From Patescibacterium sp964487795 (GTDB lineage Bacteria; Patescibacteriota; Patescibacteriia; Patescibacteriales; Patescibacteriaceae): a DNA stretch of 64,000 nucleotides. The position numbers and the translations under genes are program-made. Under the pieces are notes generated by a model. It did not search any database. It was given only the letters and a program-made list of their open reading frames with translations, and was not told the DNA's origin. Positions 56,649 through 64,000 of the stretch are shown piece by piece (the stretch's first letter is position 1; every line of letters begins with the position of its first letter). The stretch is taken from positions 186,001 through 250,000 of the forward strand of contig CAZASI010000002.1 in the NCBI GenBank assembly GCA_964487795.1. The letters are read 5' to 3'.

Positions 56649-59276
56649 ATGTTAGACAAATTTACACATAAATCTCAAGAAGCAATTATTAATGCTCAAG
56701 TTATCGCCCAAGAATACGGCCAACAATATATCAGTGGCCTCCATATGCTCCTGGCTTTGCTTGAACAAAGCGAAGGCATGGTTAAACCAATTTTGGAAAA
56801 TTTTGAAGTTGATACCGAAGCCTTGCGAGAACTTGCCGAATCAGAAATTGAAAAACTGCCGAAAATTGAAGTCCAAGCCTCAGTCGGCATGGTACAAGGC
56901 ACAACCGAAATGGCTATGATTGTTGAACGAGCTGTTAAGGAAGCCGGCATGATGGATGATGAATTTGTTTCAACTGAACATATTCTTCTCGCCATCCTTG
57001 AAACAAAATCTGATGCGCAACGGATTTTACTCTCTAAAAGTATCATTCGCAAGAAATTACTTGAGGCCATTAAATCAATTCGCGGCGATAAAAAAGTGGA
57101 TAGCCAAGAACCGGAAACCCGTTTTCGCGTTATTGAAAAATATACTACCAACTTAACGCAAATGGCACGCGACCATAAACTTGATCCTGTCATCGGACGC
57201 GATGACGAGATTAAACGCGTCATGCAAATTCTTTCACGACGTTTAAAAAACAATCCGGTCTTACTCGGAGAAGCCGGCACAGGTAAAACCGCAATTATCG
57301 AAGGTTTGGCGCAACGCATTATTTCCGGCGACGTTCCCGAAAGCCTTAAAAACAAAGAATTAATTTCTCTTGATCTTGGTTCACTTATTGCCGGTGCAAA
57401 ATTCCGCGGTGAATTTGAAGATCGACTGAAAGCTTTAATTAAAGAAATTGAATCAAACGACGGACGTATTATTCTCTTTATTGATGAATTGCATACCATT
57501 GTTGGTATGGGTTCCGCCGACGGCGCAGCTGACGCGGCTAATATGTTAAAACCGGCCTTATCGCGCGGCACACTACGCGCAATTGGTGCAACAACCACAC
57601 GTGAATATCAAAAATACATTGAAAAAGATACAGCACTCGAACGTCGCTTTCAACCCGTGTATGTTTCAGAACCAACTGAAGAAGACGCTATTTCAATTTT
57701 ACGCGGCGTTAAAGATAAGTATGAACTTCATCACGGCGTAAAGATTAGCGACTCTGCAGTTGTTGCCGCTGTTAAACTTTCCAATCGTTATATCAGCGAC
57801 CGATTTTTGCCTGATAAAGCCATTGATTTGATGGATGAAGCCACTTCAGCGCTTCGCATGTCAATTGATTCTTCTCCTGAAGAGCTCGATATATTAAAAA
57901 AAGAAATTCGCACGCTTGAGCTGAATAAAGCCGGGCTGATTCGCGATAAACGCAATGACGCTAAGTTAAAGTTAGTAAGCAAAGAATTATCGGACTTAAA
58001 AGAAAAAGCAGCTCAACTTGAACTGCGTTGGAAAAACGAGAAAGACAGCATCGGTCGCATCAGGGCTCATAAAAATCAAATCGATTTACTGAAAGCAGAG
58101 GCTGAAACTATTCAGCGCCGCGGCGATGACCTGACTAAAGTCGCAGAAATCAGATACGGACAAATCCCTGACTTGCTTAAAAAAATTAAGAAAGAAGAAA
58201 ACGATTTGAATAAACTGAATTCAAACGGAGAAAAAATTCTTAAGGAAGAAATTGACGAGGAAGACATTGCTCGCGTAGTCGCGCGTTGGACGGGAATTCC
58301 GGTTGCCAAGATGCTTGAATCTGAAGTAAAAAAGTTGGCTCGCGCCGAAGATGATTTGCGTACGCGTGTCGTCGGCCAAGACGCCGCGATTTCTTCGGTT
58401 GCCAATGCAATCAGACGTTCACGTGTTGGCATTAACGAAGAAAAAAAACCAATGGGTTCATTTTTATTTGTTGGACCGACCGGCGTAGGAAAAACTGAAT
58501 TAGGAAAAGCTTTAGCCGAATTTATGTTTAATGATGAAAATTCCTTGATCCGTCTTGATATGAGTGAGTACATGGAAAAACATTCAGTTTCAAAAATGAT
58601 CGGCTCCCCTCCTGGTTATGTTGGCTATGAAGAAGGCGGCCAATTAACTGATCGCGTCCGTCGTAAACCTTACAGTGTTATTTTGTTTGATGAAATTGAA
58701 AAAGCTCATCCTGAAGTCTTTAATGTCTTATTGCAAATCCTGGATGACGGTCGTTTAACTGATGCCAAGGGGCGAACTGTGAATTTCAAGAATACAATTA
58801 TTATCATGACCTCAAACTTAGGCAATGAAATTATTCGAGAATATTCTATCGGCTTTTCCGATCACTCAGACGCCGAACGAGTCAAAGTTATGCAGCAAGA
58901 AGAAATGCGTGAAAAGATTGATAAAATCCTCAGACAACATTTTAAATTGGAATTCTTAAACCGTATTGATGAAATCGTCATCTTTAAGAGTCTGATTAAA
59001 GAAGATTTGGTGAAAATCATTGATCTTGAACTCAGTAAGGTTGAAATACGTTTGCGAAATCAAGATATTAAAATCCGTATTGCCAAAAATGTTAAGGAAA
59101 TGCTCGCAGAAAAGAGTTTTGATAAAACTTTTGGCGCTCGTCCCTTGAAACGCGTGATTCAAAACATGATTTTGAATGAATTGGCCTCAGAAATCGTCGC
59201 TGGACGAGTTAAACATGGTGATAAAGTTAGTATTTCGCTTGACCTCAAGAACAATATCGCAGTGACAGTGAAATAA
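56649..59276 (+). CDS. Clp/Hsp100 AAA+ ATPase (ClpB middle domain, ClpC-like ClpP loop)
   Basis: 875 residues from MLDKFTHKSQ. Clp-N repeat domain (1-150), D1 with Walker A GEAGTGKT (207-214) and DELHT, a full-length ClpB-type coiled middle domain (about 408-525, ending RWTGIPVAKMLESE), D2 with GPTGVGKT (609-616) and GSPPGYVGYEEGG. After MTSNLG, EYSIGFSDHS (732-741) holds an IGF tripeptide where ClpA/ClpC bind ClpP and true ClpB does not. It may be a disaggregase, a ClpP unfoldase, or both. A start 81 nt upstream would lie in the promoter and is rejected. Heat-shock control by CIRCE is likely. Confidence 0.95.
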   Translation: MLDKFTHKSQEAIINAQVIAQEYGQQYISGLHMLLALLEQSEGMVKPILENFEVDTEALRELAESEIEKLPKIEVQASVGMVQGTTEMAMIVERAVKEAGMMDDEFVSTEHILLAILETKSDAQRILLSKSIIRKKLLEAIKSIRGDKKVDSQEPETRFRVIEKYTTNLTQMARDHKLDPVIGRDDEIKRVMQILSRRLKNNPVLLGEAGTGKTAIIEGLAQRIISGDVPESLKNKELISLDLGSLIAGAKFRGEFEDRLKALIKEIESNDGRIILFIDELHTIVGMGSADGAADAANMLKPALSRGTLRAIGATTTREYQKYIEKDTALERRFQPVYVSEPTEEDAISILRGVKDKYELHHGVKISDSAVVAAVKLSNRYISDRFLPDKAIDLMDEATSALRMSIDSSPEELDILKKEIRTLELNKAGLIRDKRNDAKLKLVSKELSDLKEKAAQLELRWKNEKDSIGRIRAHKNQIDLLKAEAETIQRRGDDLTKVAEIRYGQIPDLLKKIKKEENDLNKLNSNGEKILKEEIDEEDIARVVARWTGIPVAKMLESEVKKLARAEDDLRTRVVGQDAAISSVANAIRRSRVGINEEKKPMGSFLFVGPTGVGKTELGKALAEFMFNDENSLIRLDMSEYMEKHSVSKMIGSPPGYVGYEEGGQLTDRVRRKPYSVILFDEIEKAHPEVFNVLLQILDDGRLTDAKGRTVNFKNTIIIMTSNLGNEIIREYSIGFSDHSDAERVKVMQQEEMREKIDKILRQHFKLEFLNRIDEIVIFKSLIKEDLVKIIDLELSKVEIRLRNQDIKIRIAKNVKEMLAEKSFDKTFGARPLKRVIQNMILNELASEIVAGRVKHGDKVSISLDLKNNIAVTVK

Positions 59277-59282
59277 AAAACG

Positions 59283-59316
59283 AAAAACATCGTTATTATA
59301 TATACGGTGTTTTTTG
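59283..59316 (+). terminator. rho-independent terminator of the clp gene
   Basis: AAAAACATCGT with ACGGTGTTTTT (one G-U pair), loop of 10 nt, T run. Confidence 0.75.
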
Positions 59317-59345
59317 TTGTCTAAAGCACCATTATACGATATACT
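59317..59345 (+). promoter_or_regulatory. sigma70-type promoter of the secreted repeat protein
   Basis: -35 TTGTCT (59317-59322), 17-bp spacer, -10 TATACT (59340-59345), 6 nt before the ATG (leaderless). Confidence 0.6.
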
Positions 59346-59351
59346 AACAAA

Positions 59352-60728
59352 ATGATGCAGCAATATAAACATATTACAGCTTTATTTTTTTTCAGTGCCG
59401 CTCTGCTCTTTTTGGCACCATTTGTAGCGCGTGCGGATTTTGATCCGAATTACATTATTGGTGACCAAGAAATCTTCGATGAAGCCTCAATGAGCTTGGA
59501 AGAAATCACTGCTTTTCTCAATGCCAAAGGCGGCTTTATCGCGACCTATAACGTAACTGATCCGGAAGGAAGGACAATGAGCGCCGCTCAAGCAATCTAT
59601 GAACGTTCCCGCGCCAATCATGTTAATCCAAAATTTATTTTTGTTCTTTTGCAAAAAGAACAAAGTTTGATTGAAGCAAAAAATCCCACACAAAGCCAAC
59701 TTGATTGGGCCGCTGGATACGGTTGTCCTGATGGCGGTGGCTGCAATGATCGTTGGCGCGGACTATGGAAACAAATCAATAGCGCCACTTTGCAATTCAG
59801 AGACTATATGGATAATCCTCAACTCTATCGCTATAGAGTTGGTCAAACCTATACTATTACCAATACGGGAAGACCGCCTCAGAGTGTGACCCCTCAAAAT
59901 CTAGCAACAGCCGCACTGTATAACTACACTCCACACGTCTATAACGGCAATTATAATTTTTGGAAAATTTGGCAACGCTATTTCAGTCGTGATTATCTAA
60001 GCGGATCATTGCTGCAGGTTGCTGGTGAAGGCGGTGTTTGGTTGATTGAGAATGGAATGAAACGTCCGTTCTTGACACGAAGCGCTCTGACCTCCCGCTA
60101 TGACCCAAGTCGTATTCAAATTGTCAGTCGAGCTGATTTAGACAAATATCCGAAAGGTGAACCGATTAAATTCGCTCAATATTCAATTGTAAGAATTCCA
60201 AACGGAAGAATATTTTTGTTAGTTGATGATCATAAACGTCGCTTTGTTAATCCTGCCGCCTTTAAGAAAATGGGCTTTAATCCTGATGAAATTATTCAAG
60301 TTCAAGAAGCTGAATTAAGTTCATTTATTGACGGTGAGGTTTTGACAGAAACCTCAAGCTATCCAACCGGTGCTCTTTTGCAAGATAAAAAAACTGGAGG
60401 CGTTTATTGGGTTTTTGAGGGAGTTAAACAACCCTTGCTTGATGCTTCATTACTGAAAACTAAATTCAAATTGAAAAAAATTATTAAAGCAAATGATACT
60501 GAATTAGCTACATATATTACTGGCGACCCGGTACGTTTAAACAACGGCGATATTGTAAGAACACCAAGTTCCCCAGCAGTGTATATCATCGAAAACGGAT
60601 TAAAGCGTCCAGTTACTTCAGCTGATACTTTTCTTAAACTTGGATATAAATGGACTAATGTTTTCGTAATTGCAGATAAAATTCTTCAACTACACGGCGA
60701 CGGTGAACCTGTCAGCATCGCCTTATAA
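59352..60728 (+). CDS. secreted protein with lysozyme-like helical domain and C-terminal repeats
   Basis: 458 residues. Signal peptide 1-28 ending at ARADF. Residues about 60-215 are helical with FIFVLLQKEQSLIE and WAAGYGCPDGG, resembling the transglycosylase/glucosaminidase-like fold; Glu in QKEQS is a candidate catalytic acid. Residues 220-455 hold five repeats of about 45 residues with the pattern GGVWLIENGMKRPF, LLVDDHKRRFVNP, GGVYWVFEGVKQPL, AVYIIENGLKRPV, a repeat found in cell-wall proteins. Probably acts on or binds the cell wall. The start may be the second Met. Confidence 0.75.
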   Translation: MMQQYKHITALFFFSAALLFLAPFVARADFDPNYIIGDQEIFDEASMSLEEITAFLNAKGGFIATYNVTDPEGRTMSAAQAIYERSRANHVNPKFIFVLLQKEQSLIEAKNPTQSQLDWAAGYGCPDGGGCNDRWRGLWKQINSATLQFRDYMDNPQLYRYRVGQTYTITNTGRPPQSVTPQNLATAALYNYTPHVYNGNYNFWKIWQRYFSRDYLSGSLLQVAGEGGVWLIENGMKRPFLTRSALTSRYDPSRIQIVSRADLDKYPKGEPIKFAQYSIVRIPNGRIFLLVDDHKRRFVNPAAFKKMGFNPDEIIQVQEAELSSFIDGEVLTETSSYPTGALLQDKKTGGVYWVFEGVKQPLLDASLLKTKFKLKKIIKANDTELATYITGDPVRLNNGDIVRTPSSPAVYIIENGLKRPVTSADTFLKLGYKWTNVFVIADKILQLHGDGEPVSIAL

Positions 60729-60730
60729 CT

Positions 60731-61537
60731 ATGTCTCTTCATTTTGCTGCGGTCATGCCGCACAGTCCGTTATTGATTCCCAATATCGGAAAAGAAAATA
60801 CAAATCAGTTTGTCTCGACCATGCCTGCTATACAGCAGGTGGCCGAAAAAATTGCGCAAGCACAGCTTGATACATTATTGGTAATCAGCGCAAAAGGCGC
60901 TACGGCTGACAATAACTTTACTATTAATGTTCATCAAGAATTCAAAGCCAACTTTGAAATATTTGGCGACCTCGTAACTGATTTACGTATTCCGGGAGAT
61001 CTTGAACTTGCTGGACGTTTCCGCGAACATCTCGAAGCTGAATATCCCGTTCGACTGGCTACTGATATCGGACTTGATTATGCAACATCGGTTCCCTTAT
61101 TTTTAATTTCTGACAAAATAAAATTACCAATTGTTCCCTTAATTGTTCCGCAAAACTCTCATGAGCTCATTCAATCCTTTGCTCCTGCTTTGCAAGAAAC
61201 TATCTTAAATAGTAAAAAACGAATCGGCATTATTGCCGCGGCTGACCTTTCGCATCGACTCAGCAAGCAATCTCCGGCTGGATATTCTGCTAAGGCAAAA
61301 AAAATCGACCAACGTTTGGTCGAAATACTTAAAGATAATAATGCTAAAGGTTTGACTGAGATTGAAAGCTTAGCCGTAGAAGCAGCTTGCGAAGACATTC
61401 CGGTGTTTGATCTTTTCTTGGGTTTATTAGATGACGTTGGCGCAACGCCGGGCATTGTTAACTACGAACCGCTTTTCGGCGTCGGTCATCTTACTTTGTG
61501 TTATGATCTGGGTTCGCACTCGTCGACACAACCTTAA
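60731..61537 (+). CDS. LigB-like extradiol dioxygenase family protein (one metal ligand lost)
   Basis: 268 residues, 2 nt after the previous gene. It matches the class III extradiol dioxygenase-like domain often paired with AMMECR1: MPHSPLLIP (His11), ADLSHRL (His175), NYEPLFGVGH (Glu246). The second iron ligand, normally in a SPHG motif, is SAKG (Lys55), and the usual LDHG is LDYA (Tyr117). The fold is therefore likely but activity is doubtful. No AMMECR1 domain or Memo/radical SAM gene is adjacent in this window. Confidence 0.85.
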   Translation: MSLHFAAVMPHSPLLIPNIGKENTNQFVSTMPAIQQVAEKIAQAQLDTLLVISAKGATADNNFTINVHQEFKANFEIFGDLVTDLRIPGDLELAGRFREHLEAEYPVRLATDIGLDYATSVPLFLISDKIKLPIVPLIVPQNSHELIQSFAPALQETILNSKKRIGIIAAADLSHRLSKQSPAGYSAKAKKIDQRLVEILKDNNAKGLTEIESLAVEAACEDIPVFDLFLGLLDDVGATPGIVNYEPLFGVGHLTLCYDLGSHSSTQP

Positions 61538-61778
61538 AAAAGTATCTCCACTGTTCTCCGCTTTGACATAATTCTTTTGTATCAGCTAAGCAGCGTTCAA
61601 TCACGACTCGCGGGTAATCGCGACACACTTTAAATAATGCACTGCGTTTAAAGCCGGGAATCTTAATTTCTCTTTCAACTTTCAATGCTAAATCTTGCCA
61701 TGCGTATGCCGGAGCCTTTGGGCCGGCTTTTTTATTCTCAAGAATATCTTTAAATGATAGCGGTTCAATGTCTTTCAT
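61491..61778 (-). CDS. hypothetical protein (95 aa)
   Basis: 95 residues. AYAWQDLALKVEREIKIPGF and FKVCRDYPRVVIERCLADTK suggest a small helical domain with two helices; the last 15 residues are polar. The sequence style is familiar from CPR genomes but I cannot name a family. A TATACT box ends 6 nt before the ATG. Its 3' end overlaps the convergent LigB-like gene by 47 bp. Confidence 0.7.
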   Translation of the reverse strand: MKDIEPLSFKDILENKKAGPKAPAYAWQDLALKVEREIKIPGFKRSALFKVCRDYPRVVIERCLADTKELCQSGEQWRYFFKVVSTSANPDHNTK

Positions 61779-61791
61779 ATCTTTAGTATAT

Positions 61792-61820
61792 AAAAAAAGG
61801 GATAGTTTTACTATCCCTTT
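61792..61820 (-). terminator. rho-independent terminator of the 181-aa orphan
   Basis: AAAGGGATAG with CTATCCCTTT (10 bp, 5-nt loop), T7 on the minus strand. Confidence 0.88.
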
Positions 61821-61847
61821 GTCTATGAGCTTTAAAAATGAACTGAT

Positions 61848-62393
61848 TTAGATGTCATAACCTTCTTGTCGAATCAGGCAGCGATGCAGACGAGCAATAA
61901 CTGAATAACTCTGAGTACCAGTACCGACTTGTTTTCTGTCAAAATCTCTTAGCTTACGATTACTAGAATAAGCTTCTTCTATAGTTGTATAAAACGCTCG
62001 AAATCCTGCAATCAAATTAGGAAATGTGCGCTTTCTTGTTGAGCTTTGATACTTTCTGACTATTCTTCCATCAGAATAAAAACTGAAAAAGTGCCCCTTT
62101 TCTGTATCCTCAATTGATGAATGAATGAACAATAAACACATTTCTTTATCATCTTCCCCTTCGTCAACCAGACGCACAATTGGAAAAGTGTTCAACCAAG
62201 ATCTGAGTATATTATCGAAAACCTCTTCGGTATTAGCTGCCTTATCAGCTTCTTCCATGGTACCAGCGAGTTTTGCACACAGTAAGATAAGCAACTTCAT
62301 ATGCTGGTGCCTGCTTTTCTGTTTTCGTTTTGGTTTAAAAATTGAATTTAAAAAATCACTGTTTAAACTATCTATTGATTGTAAATGTTCCAT
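61848..62393 (-). CDS. hypothetical protein (181 aa)
   Basis: 181 residues. A basic segment KPKRKQKSRHQH (20-31) precedes a helix, then a mixed domain with FFSFYSDGRIVRKYQSS and LIAGFRAFYTTIEEAYSS. No signal peptide, no family recognised. AAGGAG lies 8 nt before the ATG; promoter at 62419-62447 and strong terminator at 61792-61820 make it a stand-alone unit. Confidence 0.7.
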   Translation of the reverse strand: MEHLQSIDSLNSDFLNSIFKPKRKQKSRHQHMKLLILLCAKLAGTMEEADKAANTEEVFDNILRSWLNTFPIVRLVDEGEDDKEMCLLFIHSSIEDTEKGHFFSFYSDGRIVRKYQSSTRKRTFPNLIAGFRAFYTTIEEAYSSNRKLRDFDRKQVGTGTQSYSVIARLHRCLIRQEGYDI

Positions 62394-62418
62394 TATATTC
62401 TCCTTTTAATTTAATCTT

Positions 62419-62447
62419 GTTTTATCATAGAAGATCCGAAAAGTCAA
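62419..62447 (-). promoter_or_regulatory. promoter of the 181-aa orphan
   Basis: Minus strand: -35 TTGACT (62442-62447), 17-bp spacer, -10 TAAAAC (62419-62424). Confidence 0.5.
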
Positions 62448-62460
62448 AGCTCGTCCTGAC

Positions 62461-62488
62461 TTGATTTTTTGCTTATATTATATATAAT
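62461..62488 (+). promoter_or_regulatory. promoter of def
   Basis: -35 TTGATT (62461-62466), 16-bp spacer, -10 TATAAT (62483-62488), 9 nt before the def ATG. Confidence 0.6.
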
Positions 62489-62497
62489 AAGGCTATT

Positions 62498-62962
62498 ATG
62501 CCTACAACTCTGCCATTAGTATTTCATCCGAACCCGATACTACGCGCGATGTCCGAAACGGTTGATCCGAAAGACATTCCTGGTCTTGGTGATTTGTGGC
62601 GTGATATGGCTAAAACTATGAAAGACAATGACGGGATTGGCTTAGCGGCACCACAAATTGGGCAAAATATTCGGCTTATTATTGTCAGTACGAGCGATGG
62701 TCCCTTGGCTATGTTCAATCCTGAACTCATCAAAAAATCATTATTAAAAGAATGGGGCGAAGAAGGTTGTCTATCTATTCCACAAACCTTTGGTGACGTA
62801 AAGCGACACAAAACCATTCGCTGTTCGTTTATTGACGCTGAAGGGAATAAACGAAGCATTGACGCAAAGGGTTTACTCGCACGAGTTATCCAACACGAAA
62901 TTGATCATATTAACGGAATTCTTTTTATCGATAAGGCAAAGAATATTCATACTGTAAAATAA
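62498..62962 (+). CDS. def: peptide deformylase
   Basis: 154 residues. The three metal-site motifs are complete: GIGLAAPQ (46-53), EGCLS (89-93) and HEIDH (133-137). Removes the formyl group from the nascent N-terminal Met. Forms a unit with fmt, 1 nt downstream, the usual pairing that links formylation and deformylation. Confidence 0.97.
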   Translation: MPTTLPLVFHPNPILRAMSETVDPKDIPGLGDLWRDMAKTMKDNDGIGLAAPQIGQNIRLIIVSTSDGPLAMFNPELIKKSLLKEWGEEGCLSIPQTFGDVKRHKTIRCSFIDAEGNKRSIDAKGLLARVIQHEIDHINGILFIDKAKNIHTVK

Positions 62963-62963
62963 C

Positions 62964-63899
62964 ATGAAACCATTTCGCATTGCTTTTGTTGGCACACCAC
63001 AAATTAGCATTCCTTGTTTAGAAGCGCTCAGTACTGACGAGCGCTTTGAAATTGTTGTCGTTGTTACGCAACCGGATATGCCGGCCGGCAGGAATCTTGA
63101 ACTCACTCCCCCGCCTGTTAAAACTTTTGCGGTTGGTCATGATTTGCAAGTACTACAGCCTCAAAAAATTTCTTTAATTGCGGATCAGCTACGTGAAATG
63201 CAACTTGATGCCATTGTTGTTATTGCGTATGCACAAATCATTCCTGAATCTATTTTAAGTCTGCCTAAATTTGGTTGCGTTAATGTGCATGGTTCCCTCT
63301 TACCTAAATATCGCGGCGCCGCAGTTTTACAAGCGCCTATTTTAAATAATGATTCTGAAACCGGCGTGACTATTATGCTCATGGATAAAAACCTTGATAC
63401 CGGACCGATCTTAAAACAAAAAGCTTTTCCTATTACTGCGCAAGAAACCGCCGGAACTTTGGCTAAAAAAATGGCAGAAGCCGGTGCTGAACTTTTGCCT
63501 CAAACTTTAGTTGATTATTTTAGTAGCTACATTAAACCCCAAAATCAAGACGACGCTTTAGCAAATTATGTTGGACGTCTAAGTAAAGAAGATGGCTTGA
63601 TAGATTGGACAAAGCCTGCTAAACAGTTAGAGTGCTTTGTGAGGGCTATGACTCCTTGGCCTTCAGCCTGGACTTGGATTGCCGGAAAAAAGTTAAAGAT
63701 TATAGAAGTTGATCCGACAATTATGACTCTGACCATGCATAAGCCAGGCAAGACATTTATTTATAACAGTACCTTGGCTGTGCAATGCGGAACAGATTCA
63801 TTAATCATTCGCCGTTTGCAGCTGGAAGGCAAAAAGCCAATTACATCACAAGAGTTTTTGCAAGGTTATAATGAATTAATTGGAACAATTTTAGGTTAA
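62964..63899 (+). CDS. fmt: methionyl-tRNA formyltransferase
   Basis: 311 residues, normal length. N-terminal hydrolase fold with IAFVGTPQISIPCLEAL, catalytic Asn107, His109 (NVHGSLLPKYRG) and Asp145 (DKNLDTGPIL); C-terminal OB fold with RAMTPWPSAWTW. Formylates Met-tRNA for initiation. Confidence 0.97.
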   Translation: MKPFRIAFVGTPQISIPCLEALSTDERFEIVVVVTQPDMPAGRNLELTPPPVKTFAVGHDLQVLQPQKISLIADQLREMQLDAIVVIAYAQIIPESILSLPKFGCVNVHGSLLPKYRGAAVLQAPILNNDSETGVTIMLMDKNLDTGPILKQKAFPITAQETAGTLAKKMAEAGAELLPQTLVDYFSSYIKPQNQDDALANYVGRLSKEDGLIDWTKPAKQLECFVRAMTPWPSAWTWIAGKKLKIIEVDPTIMTLTMHKPGKTFIYNSTLAVQCGTDSLIIRRLQLEGKKPITSQEFLQGYNELIGTILG

Positions 63900-63904
63900 T
63901 ACAT

Positions 63905-63976
63905 GGTCCCATCGTCTAACGGTTAGGACGCCAGGTTCTCATCCTGGTAATAGGGGTTCAATTCCCCTTGGGACTA
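63905..63976 (+). tRNA. tRNA-Glu (anticodon CTC)
   Basis: 72-nt cloverleaf: acceptor GGTCCCA with TGGGACT (first pair G-U), D arm with GGTTAGGA, anticodon stem CCAGG/CCTGG with loop TTCTCAT, so anticodon CTC, variable loop short, T arm AGGGG TTCAATT CCCCT. Discriminator A. CCA is not encoded. It resembles bacterial tRNA-Glu. Confidence 0.92.
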
Positions 63977-63981
63977 CTTAT

Positions 63982-64000
63982 ATGAAAAAGAAAACACCGC
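63982..64000 (+). CDS. possible start of a further gene (cut by the window)
   Basis: ATG followed by lysine codons (MKKKTP) 5 nt after the tRNA; only six codons are visible, so this is weak. Confidence 0.25.

Noticed and set aside
1..64000. CRISPR array, insertion sequence or prophage
   Set aside because: No regularly spaced direct repeats, transposase, integrase or phage structural genes were found while reading both strands.

Overview
The window looks like a chromosomal segment of a Candidate Phyla Radiation (Patescibacteria, probably Parcubacteria-like) bacterium. This is inferred from reduced forms of universal proteins (RNA polymerase alpha without its C-terminal domain, alanyl-tRNA synthetase of 596 residues, a short uS4), from DUF4012 surface proteins and DUF2304 next to large glycosyltransferase clusters, from many small orphan proteins, and from AT-rich intergenic DNA. 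No transposon, prophage, CRISPR array or rRNA gene was seen. There is one tRNA gene.

Layout. (1) 1-8450 is an accessory stretch: two divergent C39-like peptidases, DUF305, DedA, CAP and Gmad2-like envelope proteins, orphan proteins, a 49-residue acidic protein with its own promoter and terminator, and a candidate small RNA at 3235-3376. (2) 8446-11285 holds ftsQ, serS and greA. (3) 11334-16489 is a surface-polysaccharide cluster: O-antigen-ligase-like protein, DUF192, GT2, GT4 and flippase. (4) 16564-20465 is the minus-strand operon infA-rpmJ-rpsM-rpsK-rpsD-rpoA-rplQ-rplM-rpsI, with a perfect consensus promoter, a leader hairpin and a strong terminator. (5) 20644-24737 holds alaS, a candidate 390-nt structured RNA, a small orphan gene and tgt. 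(6) 24769-43515 is a long envelope region: a surface protein with immunoglobulin-like repeats, DUF4012, several GT4 and GT2 enzymes, membrane glycosyltransferase-like proteins, a nucleotide-sugar epimerase/decarboxylase and a subtilisin-like protease with FG-GAP repeats. (7) 43521-51503 holds mreB, a second DUF4012 protein and a MacAB-like exporter (adaptor, ATPase, two permeases). (8) 51604-56504 is the peptidoglycan operon GT26-Nudix fusion, murG, murC, murB, preceded by a small membrane protein gene downstream of murB. (9) 56546-59276 is a Clp/Hsp100 gene under a CIRCE operator, with promoters back to back with the mur operon. (10) 59352-64000 holds a secreted repeat protein, a LigB-like protein, two orphans, def, fmt and tRNA-Glu.

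How the genes fit together. Most of the window builds and decorates the cell envelope: peptidoglycan precursors (murB, murC, murG), shape and division (mreB, ftsQ), glycan synthesis and export (two GT clusters plus flippase and ligase), and anchored surface proteins. The rest is the translation and transcription core. Two expression styles are visible. Several genes have a -10 box 6-9 nt before the ATG and no ribosome binding site, suggesting leaderless mRNAs. A set of solitary orphan genes instead has TTGACA-17-TATNNT promoters, strong AAGGAG sites and often its own terminator.

The most interesting items are the two candidate structured RNAs (3235-3376 minus; 22763-23151 plus), the CIRCE/overlapping divergent promoter between clp and the mur operon, a Tgt that has lost all four zinc ligands, a GT26-Nudix fusion, and a Clp protein combining a ClpB middle domain with a ClpP-binding-like loop. 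All calls are from reading the sequence; no database search was run.
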